A stretch of 64,000 nucleotides of DNA from Perca fluviatilis. Its lineage: Eukaryota; Chordata; Actinopteri; Perciformes; Percidae. A program made the position numbers and the translations under genes. Below, one piece after another: positions 23,201 through 35,596 of this stretch (position 1 is the first letter of the stretch; every line of letters starts with the position of its first letter). Under the pieces are notes generated by a model. That model did no database searches. It saw only the letters and a program-made list of their open reading frames with translations, and was not told where the DNA came from. The stretch is taken from positions 23,059,169 through 23,123,168 of the forward strand of contig NC_053126.1 of assembly GCF_010015445.1 (NCBI RefSeq), read 5' to 3'.

Positions 23201-24370
23201 CAATATTCTTGATAGGCTGATATTCATACCAAAATAGGCCCATAACCCCATTTCAATCAGGAGAGATTTGTTTGCAGATATGCAAAAGTTTCTTGTACAT
23301 AGCATAATAAAGTGTACAGTGTCTTTGGCAATAGTTTTCTTACAGGGGTAGAAAACCATCACAAGCGATGGAATCCAGACACCGGTGGTGGCGGAGAAGG
23401 AGCCGAAGGAGGCTCCAGAGCGGTCAGCTGGAGAAGACGAAGACTGGAGGTGGAAGGGGAGGTGGAGGGTTGGACGCTTCGCCTGAAACAGGGAGAGAAA
23501 CAGATTTAAAGCGGGGTTGTGACGCTGTGATTGACCCTTGGAATTCGAGGCCGATTCTGATTGGTTTAACAGGAAGGTGAACACCTCCAACAGCTGATTG
23601 ATTTAGAAGAGAGCATAGATAAAAAGTTAGGTCTTCCTGAAAGAATTTACGCTGAGCTACATTAGACACTGCGACTATGCGAATCATCAAATAGTCGACT
23701 ATTCGGAGTCACCCCTATATCCAAGACACATGCGATGGTCATGTCATGCAACTGCTGAGATAGGGTACTAGCACCTGTTTTTGGTCCATTTCAGGCACTG
23801 ATAATGTCCATCTTTCAGCCTTCACTTTTCACCTTTGTGTCTGAGCAGAACAAGCTGAGCTGTGCTCTCTTTCCAACCCAACACAAACGTGTTGGCATGA
23901 AGACAAATCCCTGATAACAGCATTCATATCTAATTTTTTAAAGTGAGTACAATCCGCGTAGTTTGCTGTTTGCGTCTGCTGAGTGAGAAATGTCACTTTA
24001 CAAATGTTTCTGAAAAGACACACAAATCCACAGGGAAACCAAGTGTTTCAGAGCCGGGGAAGTTTTCATTTATCATGCGGAAGAATCAGAAATGAAAAAC
24101 AAAACAAAACCTGACTCTTTCTATTGAGGAGAAATGAATGGAGACTTTAGCTGAGGTAAGGGCTCCTGGCTGTGGTGATGAATTGTTGGAGGCTTATTAT
24201 CATCGTACATTGAGGTGATATAATCTCAGCCTTTCCATAAATCCCCGACTGTGTCCTTGGCTTAAATTTACTATATGCTTCAAAAACTTTTACTGCAGCA
24301 GGGCGAGACAGGGTGGTTTTTATTCAGAGGGAATTCTGCATGTGCAAGTCAAGTACACATACAAGAGTAT
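23201..24370. other. Non-coding, no recognised gene
   Basis: Includes a purine-rich stretch (23380-23480). No exon signals. Confidence 0.4.
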
Positions 24371-24990
24371 CAGTGTTGTAATGTAACAAAGAACAAATGC
24401 TTCGTTACAGTACTTAGTAATTTTCACATATCTGTATTTTTACTTGGTTATTTATATTTTTGGAAACCTTTACTTTTACTCCACTACATTTCCTAAATAA
24501 ATTTACACTCCACAATGTACAATAACTCCAATTCCAATGAAGTTGGGACATTGTGTGAAACGTAAATAAAAACAATACAATGATTTGCAAATCCTTTTCA
24601 ACCTATATTCAATTGAATACACTACAAAGACAAGATATTTAATGTTTAAACTGATAAACTTTGTTTTGTTGCGCAAATATTCACTCATTTTGAATGTGAT
24701 GCCTGCAACATGTTCCAAAAAAGCTGGAGTGAAAGATTCTTCCTCACAAAAAAAATGATATTCTGTTTCTGCTTTTCTCTTTGTTGATGTCAGACTTTGA
24801 ATTGGATGTTCAAAAAGATCTGTACAGTAAGTACAGTAAATATCAGATATTTAAGACTTTTACTCAAGTAATATTCTAAAAGGTGGCTTTAACTTCCACC
24901 AGATTCATTTTCTGGTAGAATACTTTCTATACCCTGTTTTCAAGTACTTCATACAAGAATGGAGAGTATAGGCTTTACTACATTATACAT
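24371..24990 (+). repeat. Tact/ctccactacatt repeat split by a second repeat
   Basis: The left half (CAGTGTTGTAATGTAAC ... TTTACTTTTACTCCACTACA) and right half (TTTTACTCAAGTAATATTCT ... AAGTACTTCATACAAGAATG) match the layout of the intact copy at 62319-62825. They are separated by unrelated sequence at about 24518-24731. Confidence 0.65.
24518..24731. repeat. Dispersed repeat (AATTCCAATGAAGTTGGGAC) nested in another repeat
   Basis: Blocks AATTCCAATGAAGTTGGGAC, ATTTGCAAATCCTTTTCAAC, TTCAATTGAATACACTACAA and GCCTGCAACATGTTCCAAAA belong to a repeat very common in percomorph genomes (recalled, class not assigned). It interrupts the older repeat around it. Confidence 0.6.
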
Positions 24991-25266
24991 AAACACCTCT
25001 GGGCTCTTTAATTATAAATTTGTTGATTTGGCTGTAATCCGCCTGGTGGTGCCGGATTGCCTGAAGAAGGACTTTTTGCTCCCCAGCACTGACTGACAGA
25101 TGTGATTATTCCAGCTGTGGGCTCATAGCTGGAGGGTGGCTGCATGGTTATTACACCTGCAGTATCCAAAGAAGTGCCCGTGCAATGATTATGAACTGCA
25201 AAGTTGCTCCATGTGCTCTGACCTTCTGGATGAAATCCATATGTATGAAAATGTGCTCATGTGTAA

Positions 25267-25721
25267 CTTGTTTCGCATTGCCAGACCTTCCTCCACCGCG
25301 GCGCTGCGGAGGAGGGTCTGGCTAGTCCACGCAGCATTCCAGGATGGGAGAAAAACGTGCTTTGGTTTATTGGCATTTCTTTAAACCAATCACAATCGTC
25401 TTGGGTGGTGCTAAGCACTAAGAGAAGCCACGGTGCCTCTGCAAAATAGCCTCGGGAAGGAACTTGTTTTGGTGGAACGTGTACGTTCAAAAGTTGTTTT
25501 AGACGTGCAACAGAAACCTCAGATTGGACAGATAGTCTAGCTAGCTGTCTGAATTTACCCTGCAGAGATCTTTAACAATAGTCCTCATAAACTGACCGGA
25601 GTTTAAAATGCCAACACAAAAGGAAGCCGGCAGCGTCATATCCGGCCTAAATGAGTGAAATCCGGTGGAATTTCTGTCGGCAACGGAGCAATCCCGGTGG
25701 AAACGTCAAGGATATAGACTA
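25267..25721 (+). mobile_element. TAGTCT-family element (455 bp)
   Basis: Bounded by ATGTGTAAC (25259-25267 region) and ATGTGTAAT (25722-25730), a 9-bp duplication with one mismatch; the element could start at 25267 or 25268. Left end TTCGCATTGCCAGACCTTCC, right end GATATAGACTA. There is an inner palindrome around GAGGAGGGTCTGGC. It has no coding capacity. Confidence 0.85.
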
Positions 25722-25730
25722 ATGTGTAAT

Positions 25731-26320
25731 TGACATTGACTTTAATTAGAATGTTAAATCAGAGACAAACACAATAACCACATTAAGATTTGGACTCTGG
25801 TCATTTGTGATGGGCATTGTTCACTATGTTTTAAAATTTTTGTAAGGAAATGCATCAATTCTTCAAATCAATACATAAGACAAAAAAATCATTGGTAGCT
25901 TTATTGACAAAAAAAGACCCCTTTGTACATGTTGCACAAGAGGTAACTGCCTGTTCCTCATGCTTTTTGCCACTTCATGCGAGAATGTTTCATCAGACGA
26001 AACCGTACTTCTGCACAGAGTCACAACTCAGTCAGATATTAAGGCTCTATCAAAGATCCTCTATAATAAAGATAGCGCATTTCAAGCAGCACCAATGGTA
26101 TAAAACCATACACACTTCCTGTCTCCGAAATGGCTGTGGCCTCGTTTGAACGTGTAGAGAACGTTGTATGTTGATGGATGAAAAGTTAAATTTGAGTAGT
26201 TAGTATGTTCTTTTGTTAACATTAGATATTTACACAGCTAAAAGACATATTTAGCATCACAGAGATTAGTTTTGTTAGGGCGTTCACGAACGTTAGCTGA
26301 CGTTAGTTTCTCTGTGTTGC
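25731..26320. other. Non-coding, no recognised gene
   Basis: No exon signal. Confidence 0.4.
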
Positions 26321-26800
26321 CAGATCTTGCAAGAGTTTGGTCGAAACAGGTCTCAAACAAAGTAAATTTTCTCTTGATGTTAATCATAGGTGTATTTTGG
26401 GCATAACATGCAATAAACCAATCAGAGTGTCATCTGGCACATTATGATGGAGGATTTGCTAAGCAGGAAGGAGAGATTTTCAGGAGAAGAAACTGATCTG
26501 CTCATGCGTGAAGTGAAAGTACGTGAGCAGATCATATATGGCACAAGCACTATGCTACCAAAACTCCATAATACAATTGGGCGCACAGAGGGGCACTGGT
26601 GCATTTGCTATTTAAACGACGTGGGCGCTGGACGGGAAATTGACAACTGCGTCAGTTTTAAACTTGCGTCGGGCTTTGTGGTGCGCTGGGTGCAAGATAG
26701 GGCCCAGAGACAGGAAATGACTCTGAGTTGGGGTGTCTTGGTTCTAAACCGTCTAGCTATATACAGACATGAAACACATTTTGCTATCATTTAGTGTGAC
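26321..26800 (+). mobile_element. Probable Harbinger-type transposon relic
   Basis: It contains TGCAATAAACCAATCAGAGT and CTATTTAAACGACGTGGGCG, sequence blocks recalled from fish Harbinger/ISL2EU elements, around a short Myb/SANT-like coding remnant. Terminal repeats were not located, so limits are approximate. Confidence 0.45.
26444..26560 (+). pseudogene. Myb/SANT-like DNA-binding remnant of Harbinger type
   Basis: The peptide begins LSRKERFSGEETDLLMREVK and continues VREQIIYGTS. The pattern R-K-x-x-F-[ST]-x-E-E-[TL]-x-x-L resembles the first helix of Myb/SANT-like proteins encoded by PIF/Harbinger transposons and their domesticated relatives. After about 30 residues the similarity ends, and the rest of the open frame (to 26794) looks like unrelated non-coding sequence. 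Too short to be functional. A domesticated gene exon is an alternative, but no splice donor fits well. Confidence 0.45.
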
Positions 26801-26981
26801 TTACACTTCCTGAGGATATATTCTCTGATGTCCATCTTGAATAAATGTCCATAGATCCAGTTAGAAATGACAGAAGAAATATGGATATTACGATATATGG
26901 CATAACAAAACTGAAAAAAAGAAAACTGAAGATTGTCTCCTTTCTTTTATTATTTATTCTACTAGTTTTATTTTACTCTCC

Positions 26982-26982
<1 letters not shown>

Positions 26983-27031
<49 letters not shown>
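26983..27031. repeat. Poly(A) tract of about 49 bases
   Basis: An uninterrupted A run. Length is likely unreliable in assembly. Confidence 0.9.
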
Positions 27032-27033
<2 letters not shown>

Positions 27034-28412
27034 AGGTTTTTTTGTGGGAAAAAAACAAAACTTTTTTTTTTTTTTGAAGGGACAACAAAATCTGGTTTTA
27101 AAGGTGAAATCAGCAGAAATATTGCAACCGCATTTCTATGTTCTCACTAGACACACAACACACAGGATTGATGTCTTTGTCAGAGTGCCTTTCAAGCTCC
27201 TATTCATTAGAGAATCTATGTTAATATTTCAGGGATTTGTGGTCTTCAAAGTGAATTTGTTTTTCTTTTGATTGTGCAACAACTGAAAGAGAATCAGTTT
27301 TGCTCATGTGTTCGCCCTTTCCTACCGGAGATGGGGGGGGAAAAACTCAAAACAAGCAGCAGAAGTCATCTTGATTCGGAACTTCATGTGTTATTGTAGA
27401 CAACAACAGTAACAATACTGCCATTTGTGTGATTGACAGAATCTGACTCCACCAGATCAACCGTGACAAATCTGCTAAACGGAAGAAACTTCTAGGTTTT
27501 AGCTTCTTCATAGGTCAGCGGCTGCAGTTGTACTTGTTTAAGTGCAGCAGTGGTAACAAAAAACCACAACTGCAAGATTATTTAGAGCTCAGAAACTGTG
27601 GTTGTATGAGTCTCTGAGCTTTTAAGGATTTAGACAAATGGAAACCATCCCAATTTTCGGAATACAGACTGAGGTGCACATTTAATCTCATGTCACATTA
27701 TTGAAAAAAAAAAGACTTGCTGAAACCACAATTTGATGACCCAGGTTCTTGTAAAACATTTTCTCCTCCTCAAACTATGTTCAGGAATATATAGAGATGC
27801 TGTATCAGGCCTGAAAGCTTGGAGGAGGGTGCTGCTTGTGTAGCTACCTGTATCCTGTGGGAGGAAACAAGCTGTTTCATGTAGTTTTTTTGCAACCTTT
27901 TCACATCTACTTTTTGTGATATTGTGAAAGTCACTATATATTTATTTCTAAGGCTTTGACTTGAGTACTTTTGTTTAAGACTGGAAACAAACTGCACTGA
28001 TTGTTTGCACCACTGTTTGGATAGGAATATGGCCAACACCACGAAACAAAGCTATACCGATATTAAACCATGACTTTATTCTCAGTTTGCAACACAGCGG
28101 AACTGGAGACAGACTGGAATATACACCGTCAGAAAAACTCAGAGGAAATATGCTGAGCGCAGTAAAAACACATGAGCAAACTAAGAGGAAGAAGGGAAAG
28201 AAAAGCGGTCTGAGCAGTAGCTGAAAAACACTACAGGAAGGAAACACCTGCCACTGGGTATCCTTGAAAATATATGTTCATTGTGTAGTAAACTGGATGA
28301 GCTCCAGGCGAATGTCTACCACCTGCAAGAGTATACGCCATGTTAAGGTTCTGTTCCCACAGAAACACAGATCCTTTCCCCTGCCGGGTCGTGGCTACCT
28401 GAGGCGCCAGAT
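27032..28412. other. Non-coding, no recognised gene
   Basis: No exon or bounded repeat recognised. Confidence 0.4.
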
Positions 28413-28420
28413 GGTTTGTT

Positions 28421-28979
28421 CAACCTGATCTCACAGACTTCCATGAAATGAACATGGCCCCTTAACTCAAAATCTGTGGCAGTTTCACGGAATCGCTAAA
28501 AATTCTGTGATGAATTCCGTGAAATGAACACGGATTGCCGAAAATTCCATGATGGGCCCACGGAAAAATTTCGTGAAATGACCACGGCCCCTTAAGTTAA
28601 GGAAAAGGTTGTGGGTGGGCTTACATTTCCATGAACGCGGGACAACAACGTGGCGGTTGGGTTTAGGAAAAGAAAAACAGGACGGTTACGGTTGGGTTTA
28701 GGAAACGTGACACGCGGGACACGATCCCTGGTCTACTTGGTGAAAGTCCTGTGTTTGACCCATCCACCACGCCAGCCAACCTGCCTACGTGGATTTTCGG
28801 GCTTTCATACTACTCACTACCGTGGTCGCTCCTAATGCTAGGTCATCTTCTCTTTGACTTTACATTGGCATTGTTTTCCATGGTGGCCACACAGAATTTT
28901 CGCAAATTCCGTGCCACCACCATGTAATGCGGTGTTAACAGTTTGTGATCATTTCATGGAATTCTGTGAGACCAGGCTA
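28421..28979. mobile_element. Short inverted-repeat element with 8-bp target duplication
   Basis: Left end AACCTGATCTCACAGACTTC and right end (reverse complement AGCCTGGTCTCACAGAATTC) are inverted repeats of about 30 bp. GGTTTGTT occurs on both sides (28413-28420 and 28980-28987). Inside, GGTTGGGTTTAGGAAA occurs twice (28655 and 28691 regions) and near-repeated ATGAAATGAACACGG/ATGGCCCCTTAA motifs lie close to the left end. No transposase. Confidence 0.75.
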
Positions 28980-29035
28980 GGTTTGTTACACAGAACCATC
29001 TGAGAAGCCATCATTGGAAACTGTTTGGAAAAGGT

Positions 29036-29314
29036 GCTGCTGCCAATTAGCCTCAACTAGTTTTGGTGAAATGTGCTCGTTCAAAAGTTGTTTTAGTTGT
29101 GCAACCGAAAACTCAGATTGGACAGGTAGTCTAGCTAGCTGTCTGGATTTACCCTGCAGAGATCTGAGGAGCAGTTAACCATAGTCCTCATAAATCCACC
29201 GGAGTTTAGAATGCCAACACAAAGAAAGCGGAAGGTAACAGACATCCGGCCAAAATCAGGGACATCCGGCGGCACCTGAACAATCCCGGACGTGAAACAT
29301 CGTCGATATGACTA
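29036..29314 (+). mobile_element. TAGTCT-family element, 5' truncated
   Basis: Matches the right half of the family (GTTCAAAAGTTGTTTTAG, GGTAGTCTAGCTAGCTGTCT, GATCTGAGGAGCAGTTAACC) and ends ATATGACTA, near the family end. The left half is missing. Confidence 0.75.
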
Positions 29315-30855
29315 CTCCTCATAGGACGTTGATTAGTCAGAGCCACCGTGGCTCAGACACAATGCATTAATTTAAGCCTGACAAGATGAATTTCCGTGTG
29401 ATCTTGTGATATTGCGAGAATCCAGCTGCCATGTGGTACCACTGACCGACCACAACTCTGTTTTGCTGGCTCCTGCATCCCAGCCAGTTATTCAAAGAGA
29501 AACCTGCTACTGAAACATTTAAGGTCTGGTCAGAGAATAACATTGAGGCCCGTAGGGGTAGCCAGGCTCAGATATTAACCAGCAAGTAAATGTTATAAAG
29601 TATCATCAACTGAACAAGTCCTCATAAAAGTTTGTTTTATTTGTAATTGTGTTTTATTTGATTTTTTAGATTTAGACTGTAAGATCGTTCCCAAAAGCAA
29701 CTTACATCTGTGTGAATCATGTCTGTCTGGGCTGTTGCTGTATTCACTGTTGTTTTTCTGGAGAAAGAACATGTGCTCAAATAAAAAAACTACAATGTGA
29801 AGCAGGCACATATTAAGTTTCACACTTTCATCAACTTTTACTCATCTCAAAGGAATAAACCTGTCAAAGGTAGATAAAAAAGAAATGGTACCATTTTTGT
29901 TAGTGGTGCAAAACATTTGTTTTCCTGACATATAGCCTGATTGAATTTTAAAGTTGGACATTTACTGATACAGAGGTGACTGCTACTTTCTTTTTTTCAA
30001 CAATAATGTTTCCTTAATCTGAGTACAGACCAAGTTGAAGATCACCTGCTTCCTTCTGTTAGGGGTGGAGCCTGATGTTGTGGCTCAGCCAAAACACGGG
30101 GGCAGGGGCAGCTATATGCACTATTTTTTCAAGTCATATATTTATATATAGATATATTATTAATAGAATCCCTAAAAATCTGTATATCGTTTTGGAAAAA
30201 ACATGATAGTTGCCAGGGAAATAAATCCTTCAATTTTGTATCAACTGTTAATGTTCTCCCATCATTTTAAAACCAGAACACAAGAAATGCTGAGGATGAC
30301 AAATTTTTACTCCTAAGTGGCAATCATTGATGTTACTTCTTTTATGTTGCATAACATAGAGGTTAGAATGTGGTGTAAACAGCATTACTAATCTTGAAAC
30401 CCATTTTTACACTATACTGGAGTAGAGTTCACAGAATGAATGTTTAGCTGACACATCTGTTACATTTGAATCCATCCCATTATAATCTGGGCTGCTCTTT
30501 GCAATACACGTAGGGAAGCCATACATCCTCTGAATGCCCCAGGTCTCTAGTTTGTGGTTGCTACGTTTCATGAGGTTGTGATTTTCCTAGAGGTCACAAC
30601 AGCTCATGTTATACTGTGAGGGCAAGTTATAGAAAATGGTCTCAGTACAATGAAATGGCTACTATGGGGACTCACATCATCACAGGAATACAATTGGGCT
30701 CATTAACTCTACAAGAGTCTCAGATTTCCTGTCATACCCAATGTATGCAACTCCAAGACTGTTTAGGGACCCCAGTACAAGAAATATTTAAAAACACATT
30801 AAACACACCATTTTAGACTAGGAGAAAATAAAAGGTTTGTACTGCATGTGAAAAA
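29315..30855. other. Non-coding, no recognised gene
   Basis: No exon signal on either strand. Confidence 0.4.
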
Positions 30856-30857
30856 CA

Positions 30858-31140
30858 TATATATATATATCTCATAATCTCTATGGGATTACCATAAAGT
30901 GGGTATGTCTGTAAAGAGGAGACTTGTGGGTACCTATGGAATCCATTTTCTTTCAGATATCTTGAGGTGTGAAGTCAAGGGACCCCTTTGAAAATGGCCA
31001 TGTCAGTTTTGTTCCCTCGCCAATATTTAGCCTAACTTTGGAGCGTTATTTAGCACCCCTTTTTCCAGACAAGCTAGCATGGCATGGTTGGTGCCACTGG
31101 ATTCTGTAGGGCGTCTAATTTACTTTGTATGCTGTAATAC
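30858..31140. repeat. Dispersed fish repeat (GAAAATGGCCATG / GACAAGCTAGCATG type)
   Basis: Blocks AGATATCTTGAGGTGTGAAG, AAGGGACCCCTTTGAAAATG and TTTGGAGCGTTATTTAGC followed by GACAAGCTAGCATGGCATGG recur widely in teleost genomes (recalled). An (AT)n run sits at the start. Ends not defined. Confidence 0.55.
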
Positions 31141-33275
31141 CAATGATCTGTATTAATCTCTGGGTGACCTTTTCCACTCTGAAAGTTCCAGTGATGTCCA
31201 GTGTACCGCAGAGCTAAAGAATAAACATATCCATGTCCATTGACCTTCTAAGAAAAGACTAAATCCTATTTTGGAAGGTTGATGAGATATCATCAGATAT
31301 GCCTGCCAAAGCTTTTGATTGGAGAAGAGGAGGGTGTACACTGGACAGCAAGAGTATATGCATTATATTCTCTGTCCGTTGCTCTGCAGAATAACTCTTT
31401 TTGAATAAAGATCTTATTGCACTATCTTGGTCTCCCTGAAAATTCCATTATTAGTAAATCGGCCCTTAGGAAATCCACTGCAATGTCAATCTTTACTTGC
31501 ATTAAAATGGACCGCTACAGCCTCTGAAAGGCAGTAAAGTCAGCCTAAAAGTTTACAGGCTTTTGAGAAAACATTCAGGCTGTAGCCCAAGAAGTCACCT
31601 AATCCAACCCCCCCCGCTCCCTGTTATCTCAAGCTGCCCGTTCAAAAGCCACAGCCACACAATAATAATAAATTATGTATGTATTTTGTGATCTGATGTC
31701 AAAGCAGGTAAGATCAAGATAACAGGAGCGGTTATTATTACCAAGTGTAACTCCAAAGGCCTGTGATCAGGTGTCATTATTCAGACACAGATTGTAGCCT
31801 AATACCAGCTGGAAATGGGATCTTAAACTTATCTGATCCCTAAAATGAATACATCCCCTTTTCTTAAGGAGTTACACCTAAAACCCAAATCACCAAATCT
31901 ATGATGACGTATTTTAGATATTTAAATTGTCTTTGGATATCATTCATCAAGTCTGCAGTTTGACTTTCATAATGCAAAATGGGATTGTTTTCCCCCCAGA
32001 AATGTCAGTTCTGATCATCAGTCATTTATAAACTCAAGATACAAATACTAGAGTCACCTAGAGCTTGCTTTCCCTTTTAAATGTTGAATTTCTGTATTTT
32101 CCTTTTAGTAAAATCGTACTGCTAGAATTATGTTTAAAGTCCATTTTTATGCCCGTAGATCAGTGGTTAAAACAACAAAAATAAATGGAAATAAATAAAT
32201 GGAAAATATCCCAAAATTTCAGTATTATATATGGAAGGAGCAGTGTGATGCTGAATAGATTATTGAAATTCTATACAGTAAGTCAGTTGTTGTTTTTCAC
32301 TTCTCTAAATATTTGTTCCTTTCTTACCAGAGGCTATAAAAAAAAGGTTTCGTTGCATTTGATTAAAATCCTCCCGTTTTCTCGCAGCCCGCAGAGTAAA
32401 TATGATCATTCTGCCTCATCGCCTCACAATCCAAATCAAATCGTAGACCCTTGATATTGCTACACTCCAAGTTGTTGTTGTTGTTGGCCTCGCTGCCCCT
32501 GAAGCGATGTATCACATATTCACCAAACACTCAGGAACAGAATAAAACCAGGAAAAGGGAGATGAGATGGACACTGGGCGGAGAAAAGAGAGAAATTATC
32601 TGGACTGTCAGTTGTTTGTGTCTCTGCTGCCTGACATGATCTTCTTTTGGTAAGGTATTTGCAGCTGCAGCAATGATTCCTGTGAGTTCCTGCTGTTCAA
32701 ATTGAAGAAGACAAACAGCAGGGAGAGGTGTTCCTGTTACCTTCTCTAATCTGGGCTGTATCAGCATGAAATCCTAACAACTTTAGATATGATGTAGTTC
32801 CTTTTATTATGAATTATTTCCAATGATTTCCACTGTGGAGGGAGACCTGGGGGACCTGAGATTGTCCGAGCACAGACGTTAATTTCCCTCCAGTAGGCCT
32901 ACATAGCCTGCAGTTGTTCTATTTATACAACTGTGCGAGTAACCCTGGATAAGATCTTTAAATTTCATGTCACAGCAGCAGACTGGACTGGAAGGAGTCT
33001 AAATATTTTACCAATGTCAGAAAACAAACACATCATGAGATGACAGCTTGCGAGACAGTAGTGATGCAGTTTTAATGCTGATTTGCTCAGAGTTTCAAGT
33101 ATTAGCGCCCTGGGATCTGAACTCCTTTTTATCTCGTTAGCTCCTCTGCTGCCCTGCTTAGGTTTGGTAAAGACTTAAAATGAGCTGAAATAGACATATT
33201 CTGCATCTCTTAATGCTCAAGCCTCTCACACAGAAAGAAGACAGATGATGCAACTTTTGTCAGGCACCAGCGTAA
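31141..33275. other. Non-coding, no recognised gene
   Basis: No gene signals; a short (GTT)n is at about 32472-32485. Confidence 0.4.
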
Positions 33276-33284
33276 GGTCAAACT

Positions 33285-33742
33285 TAGTCTATATCGACGA
33301 TTTCATTTCCTGGATTGTCCAGGTGTCGCCGGAAATTCCGATGGAAATTCCACCCTCATTTTCGGCCGGATGTCCGTCACTTTCCGCTTTTTTTTGTGTT
33401 GGCATTTTAAACTCCGGTGGATTTATGAGGACCATGGTTAACTGCTCTCAGATCTCTGCAGGGTAAATCCAGACAGCTAGCTAGACTATCTGTCCAATCT
33501 GAGTTTTCTGTTACACTACTAAAACAACTTTGAATGTACACCAAAACAAGTTCCTTCCCGAGGCTATTTAGCAGTGGCACCGTTGCTCTGTCTGGCGCTC
33601 AGTGCCGCCCAAGACGATTGTGATTGGTTTAAAAAAATGCCAATAAACCAGAGCACGTTTTTGTCCCATCCTTGAATGCTGTGTGGACTAGCCAGACCCT
33701 CCTCCGCAGCGCTGTAGAGGAAGGTCTGGCATTGCAAGACTA
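33285..33742 (-). mobile_element. TAGTCT-family element (458 bp), perfect 9-bp TSD
   Basis: Minus-orientation copy starting TAGTCTATATCGACG and ending GCAAGACTA. The flanks are GGTCAAACT at 33276-33284 and 33743-33751, identical. This is the best-preserved target duplication of the family. Confidence 0.88.
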
Positions 33743-33751
33743 GGTCAAACT

Positions 33752-35130
33752 TGACTTATTTTACCAAACAAGTAGTGAGACTGAGAACAACAACGTTTCC
33801 TGTTGGTAGTGAGCATTACATCTCCACAGTGTCAGGTGATACTGTAGGTGTAATGACGGTGTGTATACAATATAATGCCACGTGTTTTGCTGTATAGGGC
33901 CCTTGATTAGAATCAGTGATTGGGCTCCTGCAGGGCACATAGATCAGGATGAGTGAGTGAAAGAACAAATTCCACAGAAATCCACAGAGACAGACAACTG
34001 AAGTAAATTACCTCTGCTACAAATGTCTTCTTCTCGCCTCCCACAATCAGCAGCTCGGCACACGCAGAGTATTGCCTGTCCAGTGTAATCACAGAACTGT
34101 CTCAAAGCACAGGAAGCCTGGATGTTCACTGGAGGCTGAATATGACAGACACATTCAAGATAAATTGCTGCTGAGTTCAAACAGAAGAAGAAGAGATGCA
34201 GTTTGTTGTGTTGCACTGAAAGATATGCTTGGTCTTGAGGTAAAGATATATTTTGAAACATATTCAAACTCAACACGCTATAGCCTGGACTGTTGCATTC
34301 CATGAAATATTACATATTTAGCCTGACATATTTGGTTTCTTTGGGAACTTTGGGCTCTCCACTAGAATTTAACATAAAGTTCTGTGGATTTAACCAAAGT
34401 TTGGCTGCACAGCACTAATTTGTACTGACTGGCCCACTGGTGGGGAGAGATATTTATGGGGTTTGTACTCGAGGTCTAGGTTCAAGTAAACAAAAATGTT
34501 GCACATAAAAGTCAAAAGAAATCTTGCTGCATCTTCTCCTTCAAAATCTTAATCTAGTGCCTTATACTCTGTATGTTTTTAATTTATTTTGCATTACATA
34601 AATTATTAAGGATTTATGGGCAAGATGCAGTGACGTCATGCTGTGATACAGTGTCTTTATTCTGTACCCTAATGGATCAAACTGTACCCTGCTGCCTGAG
34701 AGACTTTATTTTAGTCACTTCATGCAACTTGGGTGCATTAGGCCGTTTTCATTCCCAGGTTGTCAAATACTTACACTTCTTGTCACGCCCCTCTGTGTCT
34801 GATACTGATGCACAAGGCACCCATATGAGACCTACCGCGCTTTCAACTAACTTCAATGTAAACCTATTCGCAGCAATGTTAGAAGCACAGAGCTCAGAGA
34901 ACTGCTCGATCGTGGCGCTGTGAAATGGCGTAGTATAAAGAGGTATAGGGAGGAGGTCAGGGTGGATGTATAGACTGGACAGACAGGAGACCACTGTTCG
35001 TGTCCCATGTGAAACCAAAAGTCAACGTTTACTTATTTTAACTCATATACTTAACTTGCGTACGTAATTTAAGTTAAGTAACAAACTTATTTTAACTTAC
35101 ATACTAACATACTTAACTTGCTTACATAAC
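33752..35130. other. Non-coding, possible degenerate repeat at 34.6-35.0 kb
   Basis: GAAACCAAAAGTCAACGT (about 35010) recurs at about 40604 within a longer match around GGAGACCACTGTT, so part of this region is repetitive. No gene seen. Confidence 0.4.
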
Positions 35131-35134
35131 TTAA

Positions 35135-35592
35135 AGCTATAGTGCGTAGATTCTTTCTCCCCCATTAGGGATTCTAAGTAATGACAACAACACTGTCGGT
35201 GCATCCACATGATACAAGCCTTCTGTCATCGCGCACCACCCCCACCCCTCCTCTTCGCAGTTACTTGTAGCCAAGGAGGACATGGAGGATTAAAAAAACA
35301 CGATGGATTCTTCAGAAGAAGAGCTTCACTCAAGCCTCTGCGCGCGAAAGTTGCTGAACTACACCATTTTCTAAACATAGCCATACTGAGAAATACAGAG
35401 TTTGTGGAGCTGATAGTCTTAACCCTTGTGTTGACTTTGGGTCAAATTGACCCATTTTCAATTTTTGTTTTATATCAGAAAATATGGGACGTAGAAATAA
35501 TTGCTGAAAATGTGTAGAAGAAAAAAGCAAAAACTGTTTTTTTCAAGGTTGACGGGAAGACAACACAAGGGTTAAGTTACGCACTAAAGCTT
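35135..35592. mobile_element. TTAA-bounded MITE (AGCTATAGTGCGTA family), copy 2, with nested MITE
   Basis: TTAA at 35131-35134 and 35593-35596 with the same inverted ends as 18333-18682. A second MITE is inserted at 35423-35571, at a TTAA that is still single and empty in copy 1. Confidence 0.82.
35423..35571. mobile_element. Nested TTAA-bounded MITE (CCCTTGTGTTG ends)
   Basis: Starts CCCTTGTGTTGACTTTGGGT and ends GACAACACAAGGG, giving inverted ends CCCTTGTGTTG. It is flanked by TTAA at 35419-35422 and 35572-35575. The family is common in fish genomes. Confidence 0.85.
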
Positions 35593-35596
35593 TTAA

